A stretch of 64,000 nt of DNA from Anaspis maculata (taxonomy: Eukaryota; Arthropoda; Insecta; Coleoptera; Scraptiidae), in the NCBI GenBank assembly GCA_949128115.1, contig OX421965.1, forward strand, positions 51,389,257-51,453,256, given 5' to 3'. Under the pieces are notes generated by a model. That model saw nothing but the letters and a program-made list of their open reading frames with translations. It made no database searches and was not told where the DNA came from. A program made the translations under genes and the position numbers. The number at the start of each line of letters is the position of its first letter. Within the stretch, counting starts at the first letter, position 1. Below are positions 45,744-56,466 of this stretch, in pieces.

Positions 45744-45892
45744 GGAGGCCGTAAAAACTTCTTTTTCCTGATTCTGGATGGGAATCATTTGCGCTCGGTC
45801 CTTTAGCATCGTGACAAGTGTTTGCATTAGTGTCGCAGTGAAATATACCTGCTCGACATAACTGGGCCATCCAGAGAAGCAGCAGCGCCCCG
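45744..45892 (-). CDS. Possible internal exon encoding a signal-peptide-like segment
   Basis: On the minus strand a good acceptor (TGTTTCAG|C) at 45893 opens a frame GALLLLWMAQLCRAGIFHCD, then TNANTCHDAKG and SGKRSFYGLR, followed by a donor (CTCC|GTAAGA) at 45743. The hydrophobic run followed by a small-residue cut site looks like a secretion signal, and GKR is a dibasic amidation-type site. The end SFYGLR recalls the FxGxR pattern of tachykinin-related peptides, but the next exon is not identified. There is no in-frame ATG at the start, so an upstream exon would be needed. This is a weak candidate that could be chance. Confidence 0.25.
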
Positions 45893-46985
45893 CTGAAACA
45901 TGTCAACGCGGGGGCGGTTATCGCGCCTTGCCCTCTTGTGACTGAGTGCCGAGAGCATTTTATCTGTGACAGTTACAAGAAAAATGCCCAAGTTAAAAGG
46001 TTTAATATCCAGGGAGCCGCCAGGAGACGCCGATTAAAAGTTACGAGCTAGATACGGCCCTAATGATTCACGACACTCACACTGTCGTCGTCGTCGTCTC
46101 CTGCTCCTCTCGGGAGGTCGCTGTTAATGGCGCCTCCAACACCGGCCTCGGAGCCAATCATCACCATTCGCGCTGTCGACAATCACCAATTTAATAAGAG
46201 TTTCGCACTCAAACACGCCGTTAATTAATTTTAACGCACTCCGAAAACCTGCCTTCAACAACTGGTTGCTCGATGCCAACTTCGGCTACCGACATTCCGA
46301 ACCGCTATAGGACCAGCATCCTAGAAATGCCAATGTCCAAGTCCAACATGACGAAACACAAATTCACAGCCCCTTCCGTTCTCTTTAAAATGTCAAACCT
46401 ACCAAATAGTTGTTCACGATCCGATTTGCATCGACGAATTTCCATTTCAATGGACGGATCTTTGCCGTGACCTGATTTTGTCAAAGGCTTCCCCAATGGT
46501 GTGTACAGATGCGTACATGCGATAATTCGCTCGTCTCTGAATTGAAATAACATATTTCAGAGGTAAATCCGTGCTAACGCCCCGTAATTTTAGGTTGTAA
46601 GCCGTTCCCCGCGGTCTGGTCCCTCTCTACAATAACGGCTGCAGAAATTTCAATAATGACCGTGCATTAGTTAACATTAACCGAATCCTACAGGACTATA
46701 TCCGGAACGGAACCCTGAAGCAGCACTAACATTACTGGATATTATCCGTAACGTGTATAACAATGAAATAACGGTGTGCGCCGAATTCGACTGTACCCCC
46801 GTATCTGTATAATGCTAAATACTCCATCTAATTCGTTCTATTCTATTCTGTTCTATTCTGTCGTCGTACAGGGTGACATGGAAATGCACTCTCCCCATGT
46901 TCAGAACTGAAACTGCGAGTCAAAGTTCGCTTAATCGGCCTTATAGCAGGTATAGGTGAGATAAGGTGAAAATTGTGAACGTCAC
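45893..46985. other. No recognisable gene
   Basis: Contains a GTC trinucleotide run near 46083, TTAATTAA-type sites near 46210, and a TTCTATTCTG repeat near 46840. The block 46020-46270 is non-repetitive and could be regulatory. Confidence 0.35.
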
Positions 46986-46987
46986 AA

Positions 46988-47439
46988 TGGGTGCTTTCCA
47001 CCTAGACGGTACAAATACCACCAGACGGAACATGTTCCACGATTGGGTACAGCTAGATGGAAAGCACCGGCATCGTTGACCGACGCGACATCTCTGGTCT
47101 GGAGGCGAAAGATGACTATAGCATTCAGAAATAAAGAAATGGCAGCGTAAATCTTAATCGATCGTACGTTATCCCTGCAGAGAAATAAAATAAAACATGG
47201 ATGCATGGATAAAACGACACAGAGAGAGACATATGACAACGGAGTGCTGGATTACAGCTGATTACAGCTGGCACACGTCGCATCCGTTTCCGGTGTGCCT
47301 TTCGATGGCACAAAATTCAAGGTGATCCACGGGACGGCACAAAACCAGGTAAGAACACGTAGATGGAAAGCACCGTTTGGAACCCGCACGTGCGCAAATG
47401 GAAGGTGTACCAAACTTGGAGCTAGGTGGAAAGCACCCA
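46988..47439. mobile_element. Element with 18-bp TGGGTGCTTTCCACCTAG ends
   Basis: Perfect inverted ends TGGGTGCTTTCCACCTAG / CTAGGTGGAAAGCACCCA. Two more copies of AGATGGAAAGCACC lie inside (about 47055 and 47361), so the end motif occurs four times. 452 bp, no coding potential, no clear target duplication. Confidence 0.72.
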
Positions 47440-50400
47440 ATACTTCTTCCCCGGCGATATCCGGCAACGTAGGTACGAAGTAGGTAACGCATGTGTTCCA
47501 TCTCTTGGGCAGAAAAACCTAGCCTTCTATGATCGCTGGTCTTTGACGTGATTGCGTGCGAAAATTGCATCCACATGACACTTGACAGATCGCTGTTTGT
47601 TTCGTTCCAGGTTATGTTTTGGCGTGATTTTATTCAAAAAAATATTCTATTAGCCTTTTTAGGTACATCGGCATGTGATTATTGAGAGGGAAGTGAAGTG
47701 GATGACTCACATTTTGAGAAATGCTTGGAATCTGGGATTGCGACATGTCAGTTTCGACACTTATTTTCACCAAGCATTTTAGCATGGAATAGGTAGCCCG
47801 TAGGCCCAACATGTGCCGGGCTTCTATTTCCTCAAAGAGAAATTTTTTCTCGTATCGATCGCGACTGTTTTTGGGTAGCTATTAGATTTACCGTAGCTTC
47901 TTCGGCCGCTTGCCGAGATTCAGGAGGCGTGAGATCAAACATTTCTAAGTTTGGTTCATACGTGATCGGTTATTTTCAAAAGAAAAATTGGCTATGACCT
48001 GTTCTTATGTCAGATTGTCAATACGTCAAAGTGAGAGCCACTGTCGTGAAGCGCTCACTTGATAAAACGATTTTCAACACAATAACAATTATTGTGGCTT
48101 ATATGTATTGCTTATAATAATATGTATTTAATAATTGTCAGTAAAATAGCATACATACCTCGGCAAAACTGGTTACTACTGCGTCGGGCTAATCTTTGCC
48201 CTCCGCAGTAACAACTCGTTTCGGAAACACAAACACAAAAAACACGTCAAGTGGCAGAGTTCGATATCAAGGCTTTTTCTGTAACGCCACGTGACACGCG
48301 GCTGATCACCCCAATCTTTTCGCCTCAGCTTATCTTGACGGGTCGAAAATAAACTTGACTGATCTGGTGTATGCGTCCCTAATGCATCAGCGTCCGCCGT
48401 TCCTAGTGAATTTGTTCAGGGAAGGTTTTCAGCAACTTCGAAAAATCGTAGCGCCCTACGAAAAATGGTGGAAAGCCGCGTCTGCTGACTAAAGTCTTCT
48501 TTTTTCGTTGCTTAGCCTATTGCCGAGTCCATCGGATGGTTTTTAAATTACTACATTAAACTTTGTTATTTTATAACTTTCGACAGATGGAGTAAAGTTG
48601 AGTTCCGTGAGAAATAGCCTTTGCTATTTTCTGACAGTCACATTTCCGTCTGACGTATGACAATCAAAGACTAAGCTGATCGTTCCAGCATGGAACCATG
48701 TTTGAATACCAAATTTCACGTTGATCAGATTAACGGTTCGGCAGTTGTTGTGGAAGATTACAGACATACAGACAGACAGACATCATTCTGGAAATGGTAA
48801 TAATCCTCTGGGGGGGGACCTCTAAATGGAAATATCCGTCAAAATCCGAAAAAAAAATCTGAACGATCATAATACTTTCTTTTCTTGTAGAGGGACCCTG
48901 GGAAAATGGTTGGGCTGAAAGTGAAGGTCCAGATTTGAATGCCCTACAACAAATCAAAAACCACAAATCGGGGCTAAACAAATTGCAATTTAAAATGGAG
49001 GGGATAGAATGCGTCAATTTGTTGGTGGTTGGAGGGCATCATTTTGGCGGAAAAAGGTTCACTGATTGCTGATGTTGACGCGTGAGAGAAGGAGTTCAGC
49101 TAGGTGGATGTTCTGCTTTTTACAATAAGTTTGGTATGATTTCTGACTAAATTTCATCTCCTGAAATCAAATCCGCTGTTGAAAATTCAATATTATAAAC
49201 CAATCTAGCACGTTATTTTTTTTTATTCAGAGGTTTTTCTGCCTGAAAATATTGAATTACATGGTCGTTGTAAAACTTACATATGGAGGTATGGCCTACT
49301 CCAATTATTAATCGCGTAAGACAGCAACGTCATTCAGTTGTGGTACCACAGGCTTGTTAAGGCAAAATACCAATTTTCCCTTTTTTTTTTAGAGGCAAAG
49401 TAGCGCCGCTATACCCTGTTTGAAAACTGACCTCAAGAAGGTGTCCGCCGCAGATCGACTGATAGATAATAGTTATTGTGTCTCTAATGGAAAGAGCCGT
49501 TGCGCAGGAGATATAATGTCGCTACATTCTCTCTGATCACGACGTCTTCCTCGTAACTAGTGTTTAGTGTGCCGTCTTTCGTTTTATCCTCTTCGTATTA
49601 GTATGAAATAGTAGAGACGATATCATAAAGTGCTGGTGATGAGACATCACTTTCGCACAAATCCGCTCATATAGGGGACGCGGTAACAATGACTGGACGG
49701 CAATAATTAAGCGTCAGCTGAAAGTTCTGGACCGCCTCGGCCCCCCGGGCCGTTTTCGATATCGGCAGTTCACAAAATGAAACAGACAAAGACCGAAACG
49801 CCCGCCACCCAGAGATGGAGACCCTCAGGGCGCTAATACTCATTTTTTCTTCGCAGCAGCTTTCGATAAGATAATACGCAAATTAAACCGAAGTCTAATC
49901 GGTCCGACGACGGCGCTCCGATCTAATGCCCAGAAGACCTGTGAGTTGTTTCCCCATTTGTGAAGGACACCGAGCAAATACGAAGTATGATTGTGGTTCC
50001 AGTAGGCTCTGATATTTGCCCTCTCATAATGTCAATGCCTATAGGCGCTCTGCACATTTTGAATATCCCGCCTGTTTCAACACCCTCATGCGGCGGAAGT
50101 TTATGGATTGTTCAAAGTGACATTTGCAGGTGGTATGATTATTCAAATGGCATTGTTGTTATGGAAATAGATAACTTCCCGTAAGAAAAGCCATGGTCCA
50201 TGGGAAAAGCACAAAAAAAAACGCTACTTTTGGCGCTGAAGCAAATCCGCAGAGTGCCATTAGTCAAGTCCGTTAAGGAGAGGGGGGAAAGGGGCTCCCT
50301 TACTTAACCTAAAAATGTGCAAACGGTAAAACGCCCATTTCTTCGTAACCGTTGAACAGAAAAAATCGGGAAAGTGAATTAATTAAGTAAATGTAGCTAA

Positions 50401-50544
50401 AAATCAGGAGATTGGAAATGGTACTTCAATTTGTTCGTAAAATATGACTTTTTTTCAAAAATTTGAGAGAAGTTGAGAGAATTCAATGGTGGCTGTTACA
50501 TTTGTAGAACCCCCACAAAAAATAAGTACATGCACACTATAGCC
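47440..50544. other. No recognisable gene; old repeat copy
   Basis: Bases 48370-48800 are a distant copy of 43680-44110, including a short CAGACAGACAGACA tract. Bases 49960-50170 have a 74-codon frame followed by a GTAAGA donor-like site, but no motif. Bases 49840-49940 are GC-rich with TAAT motifs. Nothing is supported as a gene. Confidence 0.35.
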
Positions 50545-50684
50545 GTTTTCTTTCGGTCTGGATCACGGATCATGATCCGGGAATCCGCTCACGGGGTTGG
50601 TTGGCTGTGCCACGCGCAACCAATCCAACCAATCCAGTCAGAGGATTTCCGAATCATGATCCGTGATCTTGAGCGAAAGAAAGC
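50545..50684. mobile_element. Palindromic MITE with TTTCTTTCGGTC ends
   Basis: Bases 50545-50608 pair with 50620-50684; for example ATCACGGATCATGATCCG mirrors CGAATCATGATCCGTGAT and GGTTGGTTGG mirrors CCAACCAATCC. 140 bp hairpin, non-coding. Confidence 0.78.
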
Positions 50685-51242
50685 AGCTTATACCGTCAAC
50701 ATTTGGCTTTCTCTCACTGCTATAAACTTGACAGTTTTCTTTCTGGGCAAGATGAAATGGGCGTAGGTTCCTCACTGAAACCGAATTTTATCTCTGTGTA
50801 GAAATGTCACCGTGCCATCAATAGTATATTGTGTGGTTAGTACAGAAAGTGTCATATTCCTGGCCGACGACGGAATCTTGCAGTCTCTGAGGCGCCAGCC
50901 GAGGACTGCAACCGGCGGAGGCCTGGAAGCCACTTTCTGTACGAACAGCACATACTATTTTTTAGCCGATCTAATGAGGTAGTTACACCTATCAAAATGA
51001 TAAACTTCAAAGCCATGCATTTCATTTAATTCAATAATGGCATTGATCTATCAAAGTTGTCAAAAACATCCAATATTCCTGGCCGGCGCGGCGGCTAGTA
51101 AGTTTTTTCCCGTACTGTTATCCTGACTTCCTATATGTATACCCTCCCTGCATTTCCCGTGAATCAGACATCAGAAATCCGATACTTGTATGATGAACAG
51201 AGCTCTCGGAGTAGTACAACACCAGACCGTTAAACTAGAACT

Positions 51243-51300
51243 GCGCTGACACATTTTTCGGCCTTACTCGGGGCTCATCAGTGCATTTTTGCTGTGGTTC
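51243..51300 (-). ncRNA. Hammerhead-ribozyme-like motif (imperfect stems)
   Basis: On the minus strand: CTGATGA (51281-51275), a stem II region GCCCCGAGTAAGGCC with weakened pairing, then GAAA (51259-51256) and AATGTGTC. Order, spacing and the GTGTC end match the 36.2-kb motif, so it is a second, more diverged member of the same family. Both core boxes are intact, but stems II and III have mismatches. Confidence 0.55.
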
Positions 51301-52742
51301 CTGGAGTATGAAGACATCGGCAAAACTAATCCTGCAGTAATTTCAACGCCGACTTGGACAAAACCCATGCAGTCATTTTAGAGACACTCTGCAGAACGGA
51401 ACGCTGAACATTTTTCTGTTGTTGTGTGAAACTTCCGCCAGGCTGTTGGTAACACGCATTTTGGCTCCATGTAGGAAGTTGGTGAGGGCGGGGTGGCGGC
51501 GGTCCGTCGTAAAGTTGTGTGCGGTTGGCAGCGGCTTTCGTCGCTCCGGGCTTTTTGCGTCCCTCGGTTGGCGGCCCTGTGCCATGTCAATCACACGCAG
51601 AACATCCGAACATCTCTGGCCCCGGCCACATTTGATGTGACATTACGAGCGGTCGCGGGTCGGCCCCGGGGAGCCCCCCGAAACGGACTAATGATAATGA
51701 CTGTTGTTGCTTTCATTGTTTTATTGCGTCGACATGTGTCTCAGACGACCACGACCGCATTTGCCGGAAAACGCCTCTTTGATGCCCTCATTCTCATCCT
51801 TCCCACACTTCTATTTCCTGCTAACATCCTAGGAAGTTTGGATACATAAGTTTGGATACATTCTAGATTCTACAAGAAAAATACTAAGAAGTCCATGAAG
51901 TATCTTCTGTGCTACAAGCCTATTCTGTACCTATTTCGCAACGAGCTCGTTATGTAAAATGTGAATGCTTTCTTTGTCTGTATCTATGAATCCCCTATAC
52001 CCCTCTCTCTGTCTTAACGAGTCGTTACAGGATGCAAAATATCTTCAATTTTTCATTCACCAGGTACCTTACTTACATTTGAAGTTGCAATTATATCATC
52101 GGTCATGTTCACTGCTCCATCAAGTTGTCTGGCAACTTACATACCCTCAAAGTGAATGGGAAAATTGAATTTGAAGAGGCTTTTGTGAGTTGATGAAGTG
52201 ACCGTTATGTAAGCAGGTACCCAAACTTGTTAAATGTCTTGCCATGCAAACTATTTCAACACTTTTTATATAAAAATTTCGTTGTATCATAACTGAAAAA
52301 TTCCACCACGACCATCAAAGTTCTGCGATACTATAGTATAATATTAATTCACACTTGAGCACTCGTACCTGAACTATGCGAGGGGTATGAGAATTCCAAA
52401 TTAATAAATCATAGTAAAATTGAAACTTCAGTGGAGCTATATTTTCAAAGTGGTTAAACGACTTTTATCTACGAGTATGTAGTAAATTTATACAGCGAAC
52501 AAAGCAGGCTTTTATGGGGGAATTTATCTGTACCTGCATTGCGCGCTTCTCTCACTTTTACTACATTGTTTGAAGTTTCAGCTTTTACAAACATTGTATA
52601 GGGTACGTACCTTCCCACGTACCTACCTACCTATCTAATTTGTTGGCATATTCACCTCATAATCCTCTAAAGTATGTAAGTAGGTACAATAATAAGAAGA
52701 ACAAGAAGAAGAAGAATACAAAACTTTCTGTATCATCTACAG
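51301..52742. other. No recognisable gene; GC-rich block
   Basis: Bases 51470-51690 are markedly GC-rich with open frames on both strands and no motif, possibly a promoter or untranslated exon. Further right the sequence is AT-rich with ACCT repeats near 52620 and AAGAAG repeats near 52700. Confidence 0.35.
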
Positions 52743-53920
52743 TTAGGTAGGACGAATGTTGAATTTTGATTGTTGATTTATTATTGTTAAATGATCAGTT
52801 ATTGATTTGATAAGTATTGCGCTCTCCGAAACCCAGCAAACTGAGCTGCTTCCAAGAAGGTCAATGTGAAATTTTCGTGTCTTCAATTGAGAATGTTGAG
52901 ACAATTCAAGGTGATCTACATAAAGCATCTCTGTAGACCATGCATCCCTATCGGTCCAGCACAACAAGCTTCTTGCTTCTAAGGGTTTACTAGATATTTT
53001 AGGATATGTGTTTTGGGGCCTCGCGGCGTCTAGGTGCAGTTTCAGTAGGTACCTAGACACCTAGTTAGGTACCGCATGATCAAAAACTTTCTTACTCAAG
53101 GGAGGCTGTGGCCTGGCCAAAATCAGCCTCGTTTGCCTGCCAGTGACCAGGACCACAGCCTGCTTTGTGTATGAAAGTTTTTGATCATACGGTAGTTGAC
53201 TTGGCGTGCCACCAACAGTACGACCATTGAGAAGTGAGTGAGAATGCATTTCCGTCCATATGAAGTCCTTCAAGCTGCGGCCGCGATCGGTGACAACGAC
53301 ATCGACCGACACTCCGCCTAGCCTCATAAATATTACAGTTCTCCAAAAACTCGAACGGCACCTTGCCCAGCTTTCTCATCAGTCTGCAATTGAAATCGCC
53401 TCCCAGAATACACACCTCATTAAGATAATTCCCAGCTACTTCGTCGAGCACACTAATCTGAAAGTGGCAGAACATCCATCAGAAAGTCTTGTCAATCATC
53501 AAAAATCTATAGTTCTCTTTTACAAATACAACAGAGCTTCCGCTGGCGCTACCCCTTGATTTGTCTTCCACTGCTAAGCTCAGAATAGTTCGACTACGGA
53601 CTAAGCACAGATACTCTGCTATGTTTCGTAGACACAGAGCACATCCAAATCATCACGAAAGTCAGAGACATTGCCTATTGAAAGCAAATACCCTTGGTCT
53701 TCCAAAATATCACTTTGCAAGACTGCGACTGTAAACCAGAGAAAATGGTGTGGTGTGTTGGCAGAGATCGCCAGAAAAACTCTCACTTGGTTCCGCTGAC
53801 TGCTACTTTGCGTACGGCGTGTAGTTTGTGTTTCTTCGGATAATCTCAGCTTGTCTGATGCAACCGAAACGGTAATTCCATTTTTTCGCCCCAGAAATAG
53901 TTTTTCCAATTTTTACAGGT
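52743..53920 (-). pseudogene. Non-LTR retrotransposon endonuclease relic
   Basis: The minus strand, in several frames, gives LQSDILEDQGYLLSIGNVSD, then LDEVAGNYLNEVCILGGDFN followed by CRLM, and further on SITDHLTIIN. GGDFN is the central motif of the apurinic-type endonuclease of LINEs (usually xGDFN), and the late TDHLTI resembles its SDHxPI end. The frames are broken and a MITE (53072-53192) has inserted between the two motifs. This nuclease nicks the target for reverse transcription. The GDFN part is good evidence; the extent is approximate. Confidence 0.5.
53072..53192. mobile_element. MITE, CCGTATGATC family, copy in LINE relic
   Basis: 121 bp; ends CCGCATGATCAAAAACTTTC / AAAGTTTTTGATCATACGG flanked by TA (53070-53071, 53193-53194); the same inner AGGCTGTGGCCTGGCCA block as the copy at 9868-9987. 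Confidence 0.88.
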
Positions 53921-54539
53921 TATTTTGACAAAAATGCTACAAGTGTTTTATATCCTTGGTAAAGCGAAAGAAAAAATGAGTTTTTTTGGGTGAATAAATG
54001 ATATGGTGTCCATAAGAAAAAATTAAGTTGACTGTTATACTTCGAAAACTAGTAGGCGCAGGAAAAAATATTGACCTCAGTCGATCAAGGACCCTCAAAA
54101 ATGTCAGGATAACAATTTTGATAGCTGTCATACAAGAAGTGATTTAAAATTTTCAAATTCGGCATTTCTCAGTCTTTTTGGGATATTTCAGAAATGATAT
54201 TTTGGATATCTTGACATACTTGAGATAGTCATAAAATAGCGCAACTTTTTTCTAATTTAACCGACTTTATATCTCTTACCGTTTCCGAGATCCCATTAGT
54301 GAGTGGTGAAAAACGAGAGACCTGTATATGAAGCATTATGATTATGATTATTTAAAAGCTAACTTTAAACTTGAGTGTCCTCGATAAGTTTAGGGAAGAT
54401 TAGATAATGAATTTACAATTTCAATATCTTGACCTTTTTTTTTTTTGTTTCAGGTAATTTTGCAGTGCATCTTGTGGCAAAAGCTGTAAGTATACTCTGA
54501 CTTACACTTCTTTAACAATAAAATATAACGCCTATAATA

Positions 54540-54659
54540 TCGTGTGATCAATGGAATTCCTAATTTAGGCAGGCTGTGGCCTGGTCGAAATCAGGGGTGC
54601 GAAGCTGCATTTGGCTAGGGCACAGCCTGCCTAAATTAAGAATTCAATTGATCACACGA
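54540..54659. mobile_element. MITE related to the CCGTATGATC family
   Basis: Ends TCGTGTGATCAATGGAATTC / GAATTCAATTGATCACACGA flanked by TA on both sides. The 120-bp length and the core AGGCAGGCTGTGGCCTGG are shared with the other two copies, while the ends differ; a sister subfamily. Confidence 0.82.
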
Positions 54660-55424
54660 TAGATGTGAACTAACTCGGCACTCAGTATAACAACAAATGA
54701 TGCACCTGTTACTCAGGAAACCAACAAAACGACTTCACCAACAAAGTGGAGTGGCGTTCTGTTCATGACGTCAGAATAAAAAGAAAAAATCCTATTATTG
54801 GAAATATTCCAATTCTGTCTGCACCATTTTGTTAACCTTATCTTTTGGTAATCTATCTCATGGCCATGGAACTCAAGACTCTTCAAATGCAATTTGTACA
54901 GAGTGGTACCTATGTAATAACAATGCAAAATTCCGATATGTTCAGCCAAACCCCATTAGTAAATATATATATTTTTGGCACTTTTACCGTGGCATTATGA
55001 AGATTCGTGCCCCACCTGTGAAAGGTTTTGGAATTTTTTGAATCCAAAGTAAAACAACAAATATATGAATTTTTTTTCCGAATAGATACCCAGCGACATT
55101 TTTTATCGGCGTCAAGGCTCCCAGCATCACATTGCGGCTTGGTAAATAGAAAAACATCTTGAAATCTCCGCTTTCATGGGCCGACAAATTTTATGTCATG
55201 AAAACTTCAAAAATGGTGGTTTACCAACTTGAAACACTTGGAAAATCTCTTAGTTGGGGAATCGTGAGTTTTCTTGGATTTTCATTTTTAAACCCTTGGA
55301 AGTGGTGTTAAAAATGTTGTTCCAAGTTTAAAACCCAAATATTTCGAAAAGAAAGCTTCTTATCAAAAATTGATGAGTACCTTTTGTAAACGTCGCCCCT
55401 AAAAATTTTTGAAGAGTTTTTGAG

Positions 55425-55780
55425 AATTTTCGGTGGAAAAAGTGCTAACCAAATTCACCCCATTGCTCTTCCCCACCACAACATCAAAATTTAACAAAAC
55501 ACATCCTACTTTGTGAAACATCAAATTAGAGGGAATTGAATTCTCTTTCTGAAAACAATTGTTTTGAAATTCCCAACTCCCCCCCTCCACATTCAAGTGG
55601 ACATTTCGAGTATTTAAGGAGGGAAAGGGGGGGTTTTGAAAATTTCGAAAAAAATTTATCCAGGAAGAGAATTCAGTTTCCTTCAATTTGATGTATCACA
55701 AAGTAGGTATTGTTATTTTAGATTTTTAAGGTGAGGTGAGGGGAGCGAAGGGGTGAATTGGGGTGGCAGTTTTTTCTGTT
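55425..55780. repeat. Dispersed AT-rich repeat, copy 1
   Basis: Matches 63610-63910 in the same orientation (shared AAGTGCTA, CAAATTCACCCC, CACAAAGTAGGTA). Each copy also has an internal inverted repeat (CCTACTTTGTGAAACATCAA against TTGATGTATCACAAAGTAGG). Probably an old hairpin transposon. Confidence 0.6.
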
Positions 55781-55911
55781 GGACAGGGGTGAGAGCTGTT
55801 TCTTCAATCTGTCGCCGTAGTTAAGGTGACTGAAGAGTCTACTGGTGTAAGAAAGAATAGGACTCGTTGTTAGTAGCTTGAAATAATTATTAAAATTGAG
55901 ACATTATTTAT

Positions 55912-56169
55912 ATGAGTGAGCAAATTATGATTGATAATAATCGATTGATACCATTCTTCCAAGCATATCAAGAGCCTTTTATTTATACAGACTTGATAAC
56001 CATCATGTATAATAATTACTATATTTTTATTATTGAACTGATAAAAGAAGACTCATTCAAGTACTTTGAAATTATAATTGCATTAACTAAATACATAGTT
56101 AGTGATAAAAATCGATTGTATAAGACTTTTTCAAGAATTACGAAATCTTTTTCAACGATTTATATCTAA
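55912..56169 (+). other. Very AT-rich open frame of 85 codons
   Basis: The frame starts MSEQIMIDNNRLIPFFQAYQ and ends in FSTIYI before a TAA. Its base composition is far more AT-rich than the flanks, with many Ile, Tyr, Asn and Lys codons, as in endosymbiont or organelle DNA. I recognise no family. The surrounding 55870-56200 has the same composition, so it may be simple AT-rich DNA in which a frame survives by chance. Confidence 0.2.
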
Positions 56170-56409
56170 TTTTTTTAGCTTTATATTTTAAGAAGCAGTG
56201 GTTGGTGTTGTCACTGCTATACAGGTATGAACTTTGATCTTTTGCGAGAGCGGCAACTAAACTGCTAAACCGCAATGTCATTATTATTTGGCATAATAAC
56301 AACTTTGCTTTTTATTATCATCTAAAAGTTGCGTCAAGATTACCTATTTACGCATGTCGCCAAAACGACACATACACCCATCGCGATTCGGTACAGATAA
56401 TGAAAACCT

Positions 56410-56466
56410 TCTTAAGATAATCGTCAAACGCGAAAGGTTCAGTTCAGTTGGCAATAATTCAGTGGC
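56410..56466 (+). promoter_or_regulatory. Core promoter and short leader of the CYP6 gene
   Basis: TCAGTTCAGT (about 56440-56449) fits the arthropod initiator TCAGT. A TTAAGATAA stretch about 28 bases before it could serve as a weak TATA element. This would give a leader of about 20-25 bases. Confidence 0.35.

Noticed and set aside
45655..45906. 83-codon secreted protein starting at 45906
   Set aside because: The start codon there is TTG, not ATG, and the frame only makes sense as an internal exon; kept only as a low-confidence exon 45744-45892.
51493..51849. 118-codon plus-strand frame
   Set aside because: It overlaps GC-rich sequence open on the minus strand too; no domain, so treated as a GC-rich non-coding block.
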